DNA of 64,000 nucleotides from Thermoanaerobacter thermocopriae JCM 7501 (lineage in GTDB: Bacteria > Bacillota > Thermoanaerobacteria > Thermoanaerobacterales > Thermoanaerobacteraceae): NCBI RefSeq assembly GCF_001310975.1, contig NZ_BAZY01000003.1, positions 79,875 to 143,874 on the forward strand, written 5' to 3'. Every line of letters begins with the position of its first letter. Positions within the stretch are counted from its first letter, which is position 1. Under the pieces are notes generated by a model. The model searched no databases, had not been told where the DNA came from, and saw only the letters and a program-made list of their open reading frames with translations. This document shows positions 17,733 to 27,472 of this stretch, one piece after another. Both the position numbers and the translations under genes were made by a program.

Positions 17733-18232
17733 AGAATTCCACAAATTTCTCTTTTGGCACGCCGCAAATAGGGCACTTTTCAGGTAACACATCAACTGTT
17801 GTATAACCACATACAGGACATATGTAAACTTTTGATATTTTAATGTCTTCTCCTTTTAAGGCAGCTTCTTTTGCCTCAGTATACAATTTTGCGTGTATTT
17901 TTTCTGCTTCTATAGCATAATGGATGCTTTTTTTAGCACTAGCCTCTTCCTGCAGCTCTGCAACAGCGTTATAAGCAGGATACATTTCTTCTACTTCAAA
18001 TGTTTCGCCTTCTATAGCTTTTTCAAGATTTTCAACAGTATTTCCAACTTCTCCAAGAGTCTTGTAGTGATTTGTAGCATGTACCAATCAGCATAAGAAA
18101 TAGCTCTGAAAAGTCTTGCAATATTAGGTTTTCCTTCTTTTTCGGCCACATCCGCAAAATTTGATACCTCATGTGGGCTTGGCTTTCACCAGCATAGGCT
18201 TCTCCAAGATTATGTTTTGTCATTTCTCTCAT
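17731..18232 (-). CDS. rbr: rubrerythrin (two apparent frame breaks)
   Basis: A non-haem iron peroxidase protecting anaerobes from hydrogen peroxide. Three frames join into one protein of about 167 residues: MREMTKHNLGEAYAGESQAH, then FADVAEKEGKPNIARLF, then HATNHYKTLGEVGN and the C-terminal rubredoxin domain CPVCGYTTVDVLPEKCPICG. The di-iron ligands are in the four-helix part (E/ExxH in GESQAHMRYQ; EEMYPAY). One base is missing in the A4 run at 18156-18159 and one at CC 18084-18085 (plus strand). GGAGGAACC precedes the ATG at 18232. Probably sequence errors, not decay. Confidence 0.9.
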
Positions 18233-18340
18233 AAAAGGTTCCTCCTTCATTAAATTTTTATTAATAAATAATAATTTTCTCCTTCAAATAATATTATACT
18301 ACATTTTTTTACCATGTCAAGACATTTAAAGGAGAAAATA

Positions 18341-18366
18341 AAAAAAGACCTTTCGGTCTTCTTTTT
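18341..18366 (-). terminator. terminator of the tRNA cluster
   Basis: AAGACC/GGTCTT stem with a TTTC loop (18345-18360), T-rich on the minus strand, directly after tRNA-Tyr. Confidence 0.88.
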
Positions 18367-18369
18367 CCA

Positions 18370-18455
18370 TGGTGGAGGGAGATGGATTCGAACCATCGAA
18401 GGCGTCAGCCAACAGATTTACAGTCTGCCCCCTTTGGCCACTTGGGTATCCCTCC
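18370..18455 (-). tRNA. tRNA-Tyr (GTA)
   Basis: Acceptor GGAGGGA pairs with TCCCTCC; the anticodon loop is CTGTAAA (GTA); there is a long variable arm as expected for Tyr; discriminator A and an encoded CCA end at 18370. Length 86 bases. Last of three tRNA genes. Confidence 0.96.
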
Positions 18456-18476
18456 ACAGTATTGAATTTTTAAAAA

Positions 18477-18552
18477 TGGTGGTCGCAATAGGACTCGAAC
18501 CTATGACCCCCTGCTTGTAAGGCAGGTGCTCTCCCAGCTGAGCTATACGACC
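18477..18552 (-). tRNA. tRNA-Val (TAC)
   Basis: Acceptor GGTCGTA/TGCGACC, D-loop GCTCAGCTGGGAGAGC, anticodon TAC in CTTACAA, T-loop GGTTCGAGTCC, encoded CCA. 76 bases. Confidence 0.96.
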
Positions 18553-18556
18553 ACAA

Positions 18557-18632
18557 TGGTCGGGATGGAGGGACTTGAACCCCCGACCCCATGCTCCCAA
18601 AGCACGTGCGCTACCAACTGCGCCACATCCCG
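18557..18632 (-). tRNA. tRNA-Pro (TGG)
   Basis: Acceptor CGGGATG/CATCCCG, anticodon TGG in TTTGGGA, T-loop GGTTCAAGTCC, encoded CCA. 76 bases. First gene of the cluster, five bases before tRNA-Val. Confidence 0.96.
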
Positions 18633-18650
18633 ACACCAGTGACGAAATAA

Positions 18651-18679
18651 ATTATAATAGAAAAAATGAAATTTCACAA
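18651..18679 (-). promoter_or_regulatory. sigma-A promoter of the tRNA cluster
   Basis: TTGTGA (18679-18674), 17-base spacer, TATAAT (18656-18651), about 20 bases before tRNA-Pro. A second possible promoter (TTGAAA, 18 bases, TATAAT; 18764-18793) lies further upstream. The rest of 18,680-18,931, the divergent region, shows no convincing plus-strand promoter. Confidence 0.75.
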
Positions 18680-18931
18680 TAGGCATAACTCATTAAAAAC
18701 GACTATTTTGGCTATTTATCCTCTGTATACTTTAATTTTTTTAACTATACTTTCAAAATCTCTATTATACGCTTTAAAAATTAATTGTTTCAACTTTATT
18801 CACTCGGTAAATAATAATTGTTAGACGAATATTTATGCTTTTGTAATACACCTGTAATAATACAATGGTACAATTAACTAGTAAAAGAAAACATATGTAA
18901 AACATAATAAAAAACAACGGGAGGGATATAA

Positions 18932-21294
18932 TTGAACATTAAAAAAATTCTATCTTTAGGTGTTAGCATTCTTCTACTGCTTTTAACCTTTCCAACTCAA
19001 AATGTAAAGGCCAATACATATACAATCCTTGACAGAAAAGAATTTACGCAAAATTTAAGCAAAGGAGTTGTACATAAAAATATAGTCTATTTTACAACTG
19101 AAGGATGGATAAATGTAAATGTACTAAAAGTAGATTTAACTGATAAATATACTGATGTATCGGTGATTTTCAATCCTTCGGGCATAAAAAACAGAATGTC
19201 TGTGCGAGACATGGCAAATACTTATGGTGCTGTAGCTTCTGTAAATGGTGATTTCTTCGATACAACAACAGGATTTGTAATAGGGGCAACAGTAAAAGAT
19301 GGAAGGTTAATAACAGACCCTTCAAATATAGGAAAGTTAGCTACTTTTTCTATTGACGCAAATGGCATACCTTCAATAGAATATTGGTCAAAAAGCATGT
19401 CCGTTACTCTTCCAAACGGCACAAAACTTCCTCTTGCCGCAATAAATAAAATAAGCAGTACCTTTGAGTATTTAGTGATGTACACAAGGGACTGGTTTTC
19501 AACATCTCCAGGAGCAAATGAAAATGTACCTCAGTTAGTAGAAGTCGTCGTGGATGGTAACGACAGGGTATTAGAAGTAAGGCAAGGACAGCTCCTGTCG
19601 AAATACCGCAGGACGGATATGTGTTAGCTGGTGCAGGCTATGTAGGACAAAATTTACTCACTTTAAAGCCAGGAGATGTAATACAAAAAGATATAAGGAC
19701 AAATCCGCCTTTTGAAAATCTTAAAATGGCTGTAAGTGGCGGTACAATTCTTGTAAAAGATGGAAAAATTGCACCTTTTACCCATGAAATAAAAGGCTAT
19801 ACGGCAAGATCGGCAATAGGCTATACTCAAGACAAAAAATATTTGATTATTGCAACTGTTGACGGCTCTTCAACCCGCGGAATGACACAGCAAGAAATGG
19901 CAAATTTAATGATATCTTTAGGTGCATATGATGCTTTGAATTTAGATGGCGGCGGGTCCACGCAGATGGCTGTAAGGCCTTTGGGAGATACTGAAGCTAA
20001 GCTTGCGAACCATCCTCCTGAAGGCTATGAACGAAAAGTAGCAAACGGAATAGGAATATTTAATACAGCACCTCAAGGTAATCTATATGCCTTAAAATTA
20101 GAAGCATCAGATACTAACGTTTTTAAAGGACTTCATAGGACAATTACCGTAAAAGGATACGATAAAAATTACAACCCTGTCACAATTAATCCAGAAGAAG
20201 TTTTGTTTTCAGTAAATGGAATCACAGGAGTATTTAGTGGTAATACTTTTATGCCAACAAGCGTAGGAGAAGGTGTTATAACTGCAAGAGTAGGAAATGC
20301 TATTGGGACTATCAAGATAACTTCACTTGACAAACCTGTAGACATACGTTTTAATCCAGCTAATATAGTCATTGATAAAAACAAAAGCATACCTATAACA
20401 GTCACTGCAAAGAATATAAAAGGCTATAGGGCCTTAATAGAGCCGCAAGATATTACTTGGGAGGTTTATAATAACGTTGGAAATATAGATAAAAATGGAA
20501 TGTTTGTCTCATCTAATTTAGATGTAACCGGTGCACTTGTCGCAAATGTGCTGGGAGAAAAAGCTATTTTGCCTGTTAAAGTAGGGCAAGGTTCAAAATT
20601 TGACACATCAGTGCTTCCTCATGTTACAGAATTTACGCAAATAGACCCATATAACAAAGAAGTAATTGTAAAAAACACTTATGATTCCTTTAAATTCATG
20701 GTGTTTGGTGATACTAAATATAACACCCTTTTGAAGTTGCATATATCTTTAAAAGCAGCAGATATTGCAAACGCGGAATACCCATTGGCTATATTCTTAG
20801 GAGATGTAAATGAAAAAGTGTTAAAAAACCTAAAAGTTAAATATATCACAACCGGTGATAAATACACAATGTATAATTATAATAATTCTACATTTATTGT
20901 GCTTAACAATCGCAGTGGAAGCCTTTTAAATCCGGATAAAAATCAATGGAGTTGGTTTAAAGAACAGCTTAACAACGTAAAAGGAGATAACCTTTTTATC
21001 ATACTTCCCAAACCAGTATGGGGAAGCGATGGCTTCAAAGACGTTAAAGAAGCTACTTTATTTGAAGAAACTCTAAAAGAGTTCAAAGAAAATACAGGTA
21101 AAAATGTGTGGATTATATACAACGGCAAAAGCAAATTTTACACTACTTTAAATGATGAAATAAGATACATCACGACTTATGGAACAGACGTAGAAGGAAA
21201 CACAAATGATATATACAATGACTTTGGTTTTATTTCTATAATGGTAAATGGCAAAGAAGTAAATTATCAGTTTAAAAATCTTATAAATAAATAA
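18932..21294 (+). CDS. secreted phosphodiester-glycosidase-type protein with degenerate phosphoesterase tail (one frame break)
   Basis: A protein of about 787 residues starting at TTG after GGGAGG. Residues 1-28 are a signal peptide. Residues about 60-380 form a NAGPA/DUF2233 phosphodiester glycosidase domain, with ASVNGDFFDTTTGFVIG and ALNLDGGGSTQMAVRP. Ig-like repeats follow (residues about 390-560). The C-terminal about 200 residues look like a calcineurin-type phosphoesterase (FMVFGDTKYN; AIFLGDVNEK), but the expected metal-binding His and Asn residues are missing (VFGDTK for D-x-H; LGDVNEK for GDxxx with no NHD), so it may be inactive. The two frames join at 19588-19591 as QGQAPVEIPQDGYVLAGAG with one added base. 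It is exported, perhaps acting on cell-wall or surface glycan. The substrate is unknown. Confidence 0.8.
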
Positions 21295-21884
21295 ATTTTG
21301 TTAAATTTATAAACCTTTCTAAATTCAAGAAAGGGTTTATTTTTTGCAAAATATTCATTTGCTATTTCTACAAGGTAGCTGATCTCTTCCGAGGAAAGCT
21401 TATTTTTTAATATTTCCATTATTTTATCACTATCCTCTTGCGTTAAGCCTTTTTGAGCCATTTTCATAATTTCGCTCATATCATCTTTTCCTAATTTAAG
21501 GAGAATATTTATTACTCTAGCTTTTTGTGAAGGATCCATCTCATTTCGTACTTGTAAAATCTTTTCTAAAGTAACTATCACTCTATCATCATTACTATTT
21601 TCCTTTTGCGTTTTTTTGTTATTTTCTAAATCATAGGCTTCTTCTTTTTGTTGGTTTTCGAGCCTTGCCATTTCTTTTTTTTCTTTGTCTTTTTTTGAAT
21701 CAATAGGTTGTTCTTCTTTGCAACTATTATTCTCTTCTTTTGTAAGTTGTTCTTTATTTTTTTCCCACAAACTTTGTTGAGAAAAATAAATAGGTTCTTC
21801 AAAATTTGTCTTAAACATAAACATAGTAGTGAAAAGAGCGATTACAATAACCACAACTAAATAAAATTTTAGCCTCTTCAACAT
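21267..21884 (-). CDS. hypothetical membrane-anchored charged protein
   Basis: I do not recognise this protein. It starts with one hydrophobic helix (residues 7-25), followed by a very charged Lys/Glu-rich stretch (about 40-95) and a helical C-terminal part (VIVTLEKILQVRNEMDPSQ; EEISYLVEIANEYFAK). AAAGGAATG precedes the ATG. As read it runs through the neighbouring terminator and 28 bases into the convergent gene. One more base in the T6 run at 21340-21345 would give a stop at 21337, before the hairpin; that shorter end is more likely. It diverges from yyaC, so a sporulation role is conceivable but unproven. Confidence 0.6.
   Translation of the reverse strand: MLKRLKFYLVVVIVIALFTTMFMFKTNFEEPIYFSQQSLWEKNKEQLTKEENNSCKEEQPIDSKKDKEKKEMARLENQQKEEAYDLENNKKTQKENSNDDRVIVTLEKILQVRNEMDPSQKARVINILLKLGKDDMSEIMKMAQKGLTQEDSDKIMEILKNKLSSEEISYLVEIANEYFAKNKPFLEFRKVYKFNKIYLFIRFLN
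21309..21346. terminator. bidirectional terminator between convergent genes
   Basis: AAACCTTTCT/AGAAAGGGTTT-like stem (about 21311-21338) with a T run on the plus side, between the secreted protein and the hypothetical gene. Confidence 0.75.
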
Positions 21885-21977
21885 TAGTCATTCCTTTCAC
21901 ATAATATTACGCATTTTTTATTATTTCTTGTTATAAAAATTTTAATTCAATTTATTTGTAAAGGAGGCTACTTATAG

Positions 21978-22486
21978 ATGGAAGAATTAAGGCTTAAATA
22001 TGACGACTCAAATGCAATTTATTTCATATCAAATTTTTTAAGTACATGTTTAAGTCCTAATTCGATTTTTTTGTGTATTGGTACAGATAGATTTATAAGT
22101 GATTCTTTAGGACCTATCGTAGGAAATCTACTGATAAAATCACTTCCACCAATTTATCATGTTTATGGCACTTTAAAGTCTCCAATCCACGCTATGAACT
22201 TAGAAGAAAACATAAAATACATAAAAAAGAAACATCCTAACAGTAAAATTATAGCTATAGATGCTTCCTTGGGAGGAAAAGAAAGTATAGGAAAAATTTC
22301 AATAAAAAAAGCCCCACTATACCCTGGAAAAGGCGTGGGGAAAATACTTCCTTCTGTAGGAGATGTATCAATAGTAGCATTGTCGATGTCTACGACTCAT
22401 TTCTTTTAAACTCAGTAAGATTAGGGTTTGTATTTGAGATAGCCGAAGTAATCGCTAAAAGCATCCAACTTGCCTTGAGATGCTAA
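21978..22486 (+). CDS. yyaC: YyaC-like spore protease-fold protein (one frame break)
   Basis: A DUF1256/YyaC protein related to the spore protease GPR fold and made during sporulation. The visible part includes IFLCIGTDRFISDSLGPIVG, PIYHVYGTLKSPIHAMNLEE and IIAIDASLGG. The frame breaks near 22380; with one added base it continues VDVYDSFLLNSVRLGFVFEI to AKSIQLALRC and a stop at 22486, giving about 169 residues, normal for the family. It converges on the GerMN lipoprotein gene with only 2 bases between stops and no terminator between them. Confidence 0.87.
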
Positions 22487-22488
22487 AT

Positions 22489-23928
22489 TTACTTAAGTTT
22501 TAATGGAACAGAAACGAGGTTTTGTACAGAACCATCTTTAGGGCTTAGAGAGAAAACCTGAAGAATGCCGTTTTGAGGCTCTTTTAAAGCTTTGTAAGAG
22601 ATTATAGCTTCAAAATCTCCCCAAGAAGGAGCACCAGCCGTAGCTTGCACAACAGTCTCACTTAAAATATTGCCATTGCTGTCAACAAGCCTTATATTTA
22701 CATTTCCCTCAAATACTCTCGCTTTACCTATTACTTTGAAAGGACTTGTCACTACATCATTTTTAACTGGAGAAACTACTTTGATATTTGGTTCATAAGA
22801 TATATTGCTTCTATCTGAAACTATTATAGCTCTCGCCTCTTTATCCTTGGTTAATATTATACCTAACTCATCTCCTATTTTTATTTCTGCAAAGTTAATA
22901 TCTTTTTCTGCATACTTAAATCCACCTTGGCTGTCATAGCCGACTTTTGCCTGAAAATGTATAATAGCATCAGGCAATACTTTTATATCTGGCCCTACTT
23001 GATTTTTCATATCCTGAGAATCCTGGTATTCCCTTTCAATTGTTATAATCCTGTTTTCATAATCGATAGCCTTCACTATACCGTATATAAAGGTCTCTCC
23101 TTCAGCAGGATTCGTTTCAGGTATTTCAGTAAATTTGGCCTTCACATTGTCAATAACCCAAATATAGTTGTCCCCTTTACCAAGAGGCTGAATTAATGTT
23201 ATACTGTACATTTTATTGTTGTGTATCGCCTCTACATAAGCTACACCATTGTTTTCATTTTTTAATGTCAATTCATCTTCACTTCCAATTCCTATTATTC
23301 CGCCTTCTTGCCTAAGAAGTTGGATAGGGTCAAAACGCCACGTTTCTTTCCCTAAATCTGCTCTTTCTTGTAGTTTCTTTATCCTATCTGGGTTATTGTA
23401 TACATCCCCTACCAATATCATTCTTTTTAAAGGATCTAAACCTATTTTGTATTTTCCTACTGCATCAATTTTATTTCCTTCCACTAGTATTTGAACGCTT
23501 TCGACTCCGGGTATATCAGTCAAAGCATTTACCAATGCAGCAACTCTTAATTTGTCTATCCCTTCATCTTCACTGTCCTGTAAAAATTCCTTAGAAAAGT
23601 TTACAAAAGCAATTCCCTCCTGCAATTCTATAGAAATTAGCTTCGTCCCATTAGGAAATACCGGTTTTGCATATTCATCCGTTGGCCCTTTAATCATTTC
23701 AGCTACAACTTGTTTTAAAACATCAGCATCTTTAGAAATAAGTCTCCTTTCTAAAATAAGGCCATTCATTTTATCATTTAAAAAATAAAGAGAAATCTCT
23801 TTCGACACGTCTTGCACTATAGGCTTGGGATTTATAGGACTATTTTTTTCGCTGTTATTAACTTTCGCAAAGCACCCCGCCAGCGTCAAAACAAACATGA
23901 CTATCAATACTAAAGCAATTCTTTTCAC
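22489..23928 (-). CDS. GerMN-domain lipoprotein with Gmad2 (Ig-like) domain
   Basis: A 479-residue secreted lipoprotein. The signal peptide ends in the lipobox LAGC (residue about 19). A GerMN domain follows (SLYFLNDKMNGLILERRLI; LISIELQEGIAFVNFSKEF), and the C-terminal about 90 residues match the Gmad2 immunoglobulin-like spore-associated domain (SPVKNDVVTSPFKVIGKARV; WGDFEAIISYK). The GTG at 23928 follows GGGAGGG. It is the third gene of a unit with a response regulator and kinase, an order that recalls actinobacterial MtrA-MtrB-LpqB, whose lipoprotein also carries GerMN. A sensory-accessory role is inferred. Confidence 0.82.
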   Translation of the reverse strand: MKRIALVLIVMFVLTLAGCFAKVNNSEKNSPINPKPIVQDVSKEISLYFLNDKMNGLILERRLISKDADVLKQVVAEMIKGPTDEYAKPVFPNGTKLISIELQEGIAFVNFSKEFLQDSEDEGIDKLRVAALVNALTDIPGVESVQILVEGNKIDAVGKYKIGLDPLKRMILVGDVYNNPDRIKKLQERADLGKETWRFDPIQLLRQEGGIIGIGSEDELTLKNENNGVAYVEAIHNNKMYSITLIQPLGKGDNYIWVIDNVKAKFTEIPETNPAEGETFIYGIVKAIDYENRIITIEREYQDSQDMKNQVGPDIKVLPDAIIHFQAKVGYDSQGGFKYAEKDINFAEIKIGDELGIILTKDKEARAIIVSDRSNISYEPNIKVVSPVKNDVVTSPFKVIGKARVFEGNVNIRLVDSNGNILSETVVQATAGAPSWGDFEAIISYKALKEPQNGILQVFSLSPKDGSVQNLVSVPLKLK

Positions 23929-24010
23929 TTTTATTCCCTCCCTTTGGTTTAATCTTATTATACTTTTGTTACACAAACATTAAATAAACATAAAAAAATA
24001 ATTAAAAAGT

Positions 24011-25411
24011 TTAATCCCTTTTCTTTTTAGGAAGGGAAATTTTAAATACGGTTCCTTCTCCAACTTTACTTACCACTGTGACTTTGCCTTCATGAATATC
24101 TATTATCTCTTTAGCAATAGCAAGCCCTAAGCCAAAGCCTCCACTTTTTTTAGACCTTGCAGTATCCACTCTTGTAAATCGTTCGAATATCTTTGGAAGA
24201 TTTTCTTCACTTATACCTATGCCATTATCTGCTACAGCAAGGTAAATATTGTTTTCATCTTCTTCTAGGCTTACCATCACATTTCCACCTTCATTAGTAT
24301 ATTTTATTCCATTTTCTACAATATTATAGACCATCCTATAAAACCTGTCTGGATCAACTTCTGCAAAAACATTATTTTTACCTTCAAATTTAAGATTTAT
24401 ATCTTTTGTCTTTGCAAGAGGAAATAGACTTTCTATTACATCTAATATAATTTCGCTTATCTCACTTTTTCTAACTTTTACTGCTTTAATTTTATCCATT
24501 CTCGCCAATTCCAATAAATCATTTACCAATCTTGTCATCCTATCCAGCTCGCCGTTTACATCCTTTAATATTTCTTTATAAAATGTTATGTCCTGGTTTT
24601 TGCTATTTATTAAAGATTCTATCAACGCTTTTACAGATGCCAGAGGAGTTTTTAGTTCATGAGAAGCATCCGAAACAAATCTTTTCCGTTCTTCATCTAT
24701 TTTCACTAAACTAAAACTCATCTTATTAAAAGCATTAGCCAATTTCCCAATTTCATCATTGCTTTTTACCTCGACTTTATAGTCCAATTTACCTTGAGAT
24801 AAAATATTTGCTGCTTCTGTTAATCGTTTTAAAGGATTGGTAATATAAGAAGCCACCAAAAGGCTTAAAAAGCTTACTAAAAATCCAATACCTGTAAAAG
24901 TATATATCATGCGATATTTTATAGATTTCAAAAGGCCTATTATGTTATCTATAGAAGAAGATATAAGTATTGCCCCTACTACATTGTTTTTGGCTATAAC
25001 AGGGACTGCAGTATACATCGCCCAACCTACACCATTTATATCATGAATACTTGTAGAACCCTTGCCATTTAAAGCCTCTTTTATATCGTTGTAATCCTTT
25101 ATTACTTTTCCTTCAAATTCTTTAGAGGAAGCAGAATCCACCAATACTTTTCCATTTATATTAGTAAAAAGTATTCTTGAATTTATTTGTTTTGCATACT
25201 CCATTATCGTTGGCTCAATCAAATGAGAAGAAGCGGTACCTACAAATCTTGATACAAAATTAGATACCATATTGGCTTGCATTAAATTATTGACTCTGAC
25301 ATTCTCTAAATAACTCCCTTCAATGTAACGGTAAAGATAAAGACCTGTTAATGCCAATGAAATTATTAAAATTGTCAAATATAAAGAGAAAATTTTCCAC
25401 CTTAAACTCAT
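24011..25411 (-). CDS. sensor histidine kinase (WalK/ResE-like)
   Basis: A 466-residue membrane kinase with two transmembrane helices (about 9-29 and 160-183) around an extracellular sensor domain of about 130 residues, a HAMP domain (NPLKRLTEAANILSQG), HisKA with the phosphorylated His in SDASHELKTPLASVKALIES (split here over 20 residues), and a HATPase domain (NIVENGIKYTNEGG; DNGIGI; GFGLGLAI). It lies 10 bases after the OmpR-family regulator and precedes the GerMN lipoprotein. Its signal is unknown. Confidence 0.93.
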   Translation of the reverse strand: MSLRWKIFSLYLTILIISLALTGLYLYRYIEGSYLENVRVNNLMQANMVSNFVSRFVGTASSHLIEPTIMEYAKQINSRILFTNINGKVLVDSASSKEFEGKVIKDYNDIKEALNGKGSTSIHDINGVGWAMYTAVPVIAKNNVVGAILISSSIDNIIGLLKSIKYRMIYTFTGIGFLVSFLSLLVASYITNPLKRLTEAANILSQGKLDYKVEVKSNDEIGKLANAFNKMSFSLVKIDEERKRFVSDASHELKTPLASVKALIESLINSKNQDITFYKEILKDVNGELDRMTRLVNDLLELARMDKIKAVKVRKSEISEIILDVIESLFPLAKTKDINLKFEGKNNVFAEVDPDRFYRMVYNIVENGIKYTNEGGNVMVSLEEDENNIYLAVADNGIGISEENLPKIFERFTRVDTARSKKSGGFGLGLAIAKEIIDIHEGKVTVVSKVGEGTVFKISLPKKKRD

Positions 25412-25421
25412 TTTATCACCT

Positions 25422-26099
25422 TTACTTCATATAGTATCCTGCACCCCATTTGGTGAAAATATATTGAGGATTTGCAGGGTCATCTTCAATTTTCTCTCTA
25501 AGTTTTCTCACATGCACTGTAACAGTATTTGTATCACCGTAAAAATCAAATCCCCATACCAAGTCTAGCAATTTATCTTTTGTATAAACCTTTCCTGGAT
25601 TAGATGCTAACAACACTAAAATTTCAAATTCTTTATTGGTAAGCTCAATTCTCTTTCCTCTTTTGTAAACTGCCCTTTCGGGAATACTTATATAAAGTTC
25701 TCCCCTTTTTATTTCGTCTTTTTTCTTAGTATAAGGATTTGTAGCTCTTCTTAAAAGCGCTCTTATCCTCGCAATAAGTTCTCTCGTGTTAAAAGGCTTC
25801 GCCAAATAATCATCGGCTCCTATTTCTATTCCCACAATCCTGTCAACATCCTCTCCCCTTGCAGTAAGCATAATTATTGGTATATTTGAAAAAGTTCTTA
25901 TCTCTCTACACACAGAAAAACCATCTAACTTAGGAAGCATAATATCTAAAATTACTAGGTCATAATTTCCCAAACGAACCTTGTCAAGACCTTCTTCTCC
26001 GTCGTAAGCAGTATCAATTTCAAAGCCTTCTTCTTCTAAAGAAAGTTTTAAACCTTTTACAAACATCTCTTCATCGTCTATAATCAACAATCTTTCCAT
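25422..26099 (-). CDS. OmpR/PhoB-family response regulator
   Basis: A 225-residue regulator with a receiver domain (LIIDDEEMFVKGL; phosphoacceptor Asp in LVILDIMLPKLDGF; AKPFNTRELIARI) and a winged-helix DNA-binding domain (ELTNKEFEILVLLASNPGKV; VTVHVRKLREKIEDD). GGAGGG precedes the ATG. It is the first gene of the regulator-kinase-lipoprotein unit and is transcribed after the LacI gene's terminator. Confidence 0.95.
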   Translation of the reverse strand: MERLLIIDDEEMFVKGLKLSLEEEGFEIDTAYDGEEGLDKVRLGNYDLVILDIMLPKLDGFSVCREIRTFSNIPIIMLTARGEDVDRIVGIEIGADDYLAKPFNTRELIARIRALLRRATNPYTKKKDEIKRGELYISIPERAVYKRGKRIELTNKEFEILVLLASNPGKVYTKDKLLDLVWGFDFYGDTNTVTVHVRKLREKIEDDPANPQYIFTKWGAGYYMK

Positions 26100-26141
26100 A
26101 TAACCTCCCTCCTAACACCAGTATAACATAATAATTTACAA

Positions 26142-26168
26142 AAAAAATAGCCTTAACGGCTATTTTTT
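26142..26168 (-). terminator. terminator after the LacI-family gene
   Basis: AAAAAATAGCC/GGCTATTTTTT stem with a five-base loop. The apparent reading frame of the regulator runs through it, which supports a frame error just before. Confidence 0.85.
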
Positions 26169-27167
26169 CTTCTCCAAAACCAGTAGATTCTCTTACAATC
26201 AACTGATGAGGCAAAATAACGTGCATTTCTTCAATCGGTTCTTTTGCTAAAAGTTTTGTTAAAAGTCTCATGCTAACAGCTCCTATATCATAAGCAGGCT
26301 GTTGTATTGTAGTAATTGTCGGCTTAAAAATAGTAGAAATATAAGTATTGTCAAAACCCACTACATGGATATCTTCTGGTACTTTGAGATTTGAGTCAAA
26401 TATCGCGTTTATAGCAGCAGCAGCCATATCATCTGATGCAGCAAATACTGCATCTACTTTGTATTCCAAAAGCTTTAACATAGCTAAATACGCTTTCCGA
26501 GTTTTAAATTCTCCTTCTACTACTAAATCAGGGTCATATTTTATGCCATGTTCTTGGAGAGCTTTTTTGTAACCCTCAATCCTTTGAAGACCTCCTATCG
26601 GGTCATTCATAGGCCCTGAAATCATAGCTATTTTTTTGTGTCCTAAAGAAATCAAGTATTTGACTGCATCGTATGCAGCTTTTTCATTGTCAATCATAAC
26701 ACTAGGAAATCTTTTATCTTTGTCTTGAGTACCTGCCAGTACTACCGGTACACCAAATTCGTTAAATGTTTGTATGACACTGTCCCTTACAATATCCCCC
26801 ATAAATATAATCCCGTCTACCTGCTTTTCTCCCAATATTTCTATATATTTGATTTCCTTTTCCTCTTTTTGGTCAGTGTTACACAAAAATATGTTATAGT
26901 TATACATGGCAGCAATATCCTCTATCCCTCTAACTACTTCGGGATAGAAAGTGCTAGAAATATCTGGAATTATAAGCCTATAGTATGAGTCTTTTGGATC
27001 TTTAAACTACGAGCCAATGCATTTGGTTTGTATCCAGTCTTTTTTATAGCTTCTAATACTTTTTGCCTTGTCTCGTCCGTAACGACAGCACTGTTATTTA
27101 ACACTCTCGAAACCGTAGCAATTGATACTTTTGCTTCTCTCGCCACATCTTTTATTGTTGCACTCAT
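26153..27167 (-). CDS. LacI-family transcriptional regulator (two apparent frame breaks)
   Basis: A sugar-responsive repressor. The N-terminal helix-turn-helix ([20 protein letters not shown]) is in one frame and the periplasmic-binding-protein-like sensor domain in another. One added base near 26975 joins them as [20 protein letters not shown]. At the 3' end one more A in the A6 run at 26163-26168 would give a stop at 26153, just inside the hairpin; otherwise the frame runs 29 bases into the response regulator. Repaired length is about 338 residues, normal for the family. GGGAG is nine bases before ATG 27167. The operon it controls is not clear from position. Confidence 0.85.
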
Positions 27168-27182
27168 CTTAATCACTCCCAG

Positions 27183-27198
27183 GATTAATCGTTTTCGC
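27183..27198. promoter_or_regulatory. possible LacI-type operator
   Basis: Minus-strand GCGAAAACGATTAAT, a cre-like element with a central CG, lies about 16-31 bases before the LacI-family start. It may be an autoregulatory site; symmetry is poor. Confidence 0.3.
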
Positions 27199-27254
27199 TT
27201 TATGTTATTTTACTTTTTTATAGGAATTTTGTCAATAGATTTTTTCACTCATTT

Positions 27255-27404
27255 TCATGTATTTTTTTTGACTGATTCCTCCTTTAACTCAATTTTTTGT
27301 ACTTTTTCGCAAAATAGAGGCAAAAAAGAGAATAACATATATAAAATCCCAACAAATATAATAACCAAACTGATAAATTTTATAACCATCCCTTCCATGG
27401 TCAT
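27255..27404 (-). CDS. small hypothetical membrane protein (49 residues)
   Basis: Not recognised. From ATG 27404 the frame gives one hydrophobic helix (IKFISLVIIFVGILYMLFSF) and a charged tail (CEKVQKIELKEE). It lies in a 300-base region between the HAD phosphatase and the LacI gene. The ribosome site (TAGGTG) is poor and close. Typical single-helix small membrane protein, but it could be chance. Confidence 0.4.
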   Translation of the reverse strand: MTMEGMVIKFISLVIIFVGILYMLFSFLPLFCEKVQKIELKEESVKKNT

Positions 27405-27417
27405 CACCTAAAATAAA

Positions 27418-27446
27418 AATATATTACCGCCTCGCGGTAATATATT
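27418..27446 (-). terminator. terminator after the HAD phosphatase gene
   Basis: Thirteen-base-pair stem AATATATTACCGC/GCGGTAATATATT with a CTC loop and a T-rich minus-strand tail. Confidence 0.88.
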
Positions 27447-27472
27447 TTATTCCCTTTCGTTTAAACTGGTTA

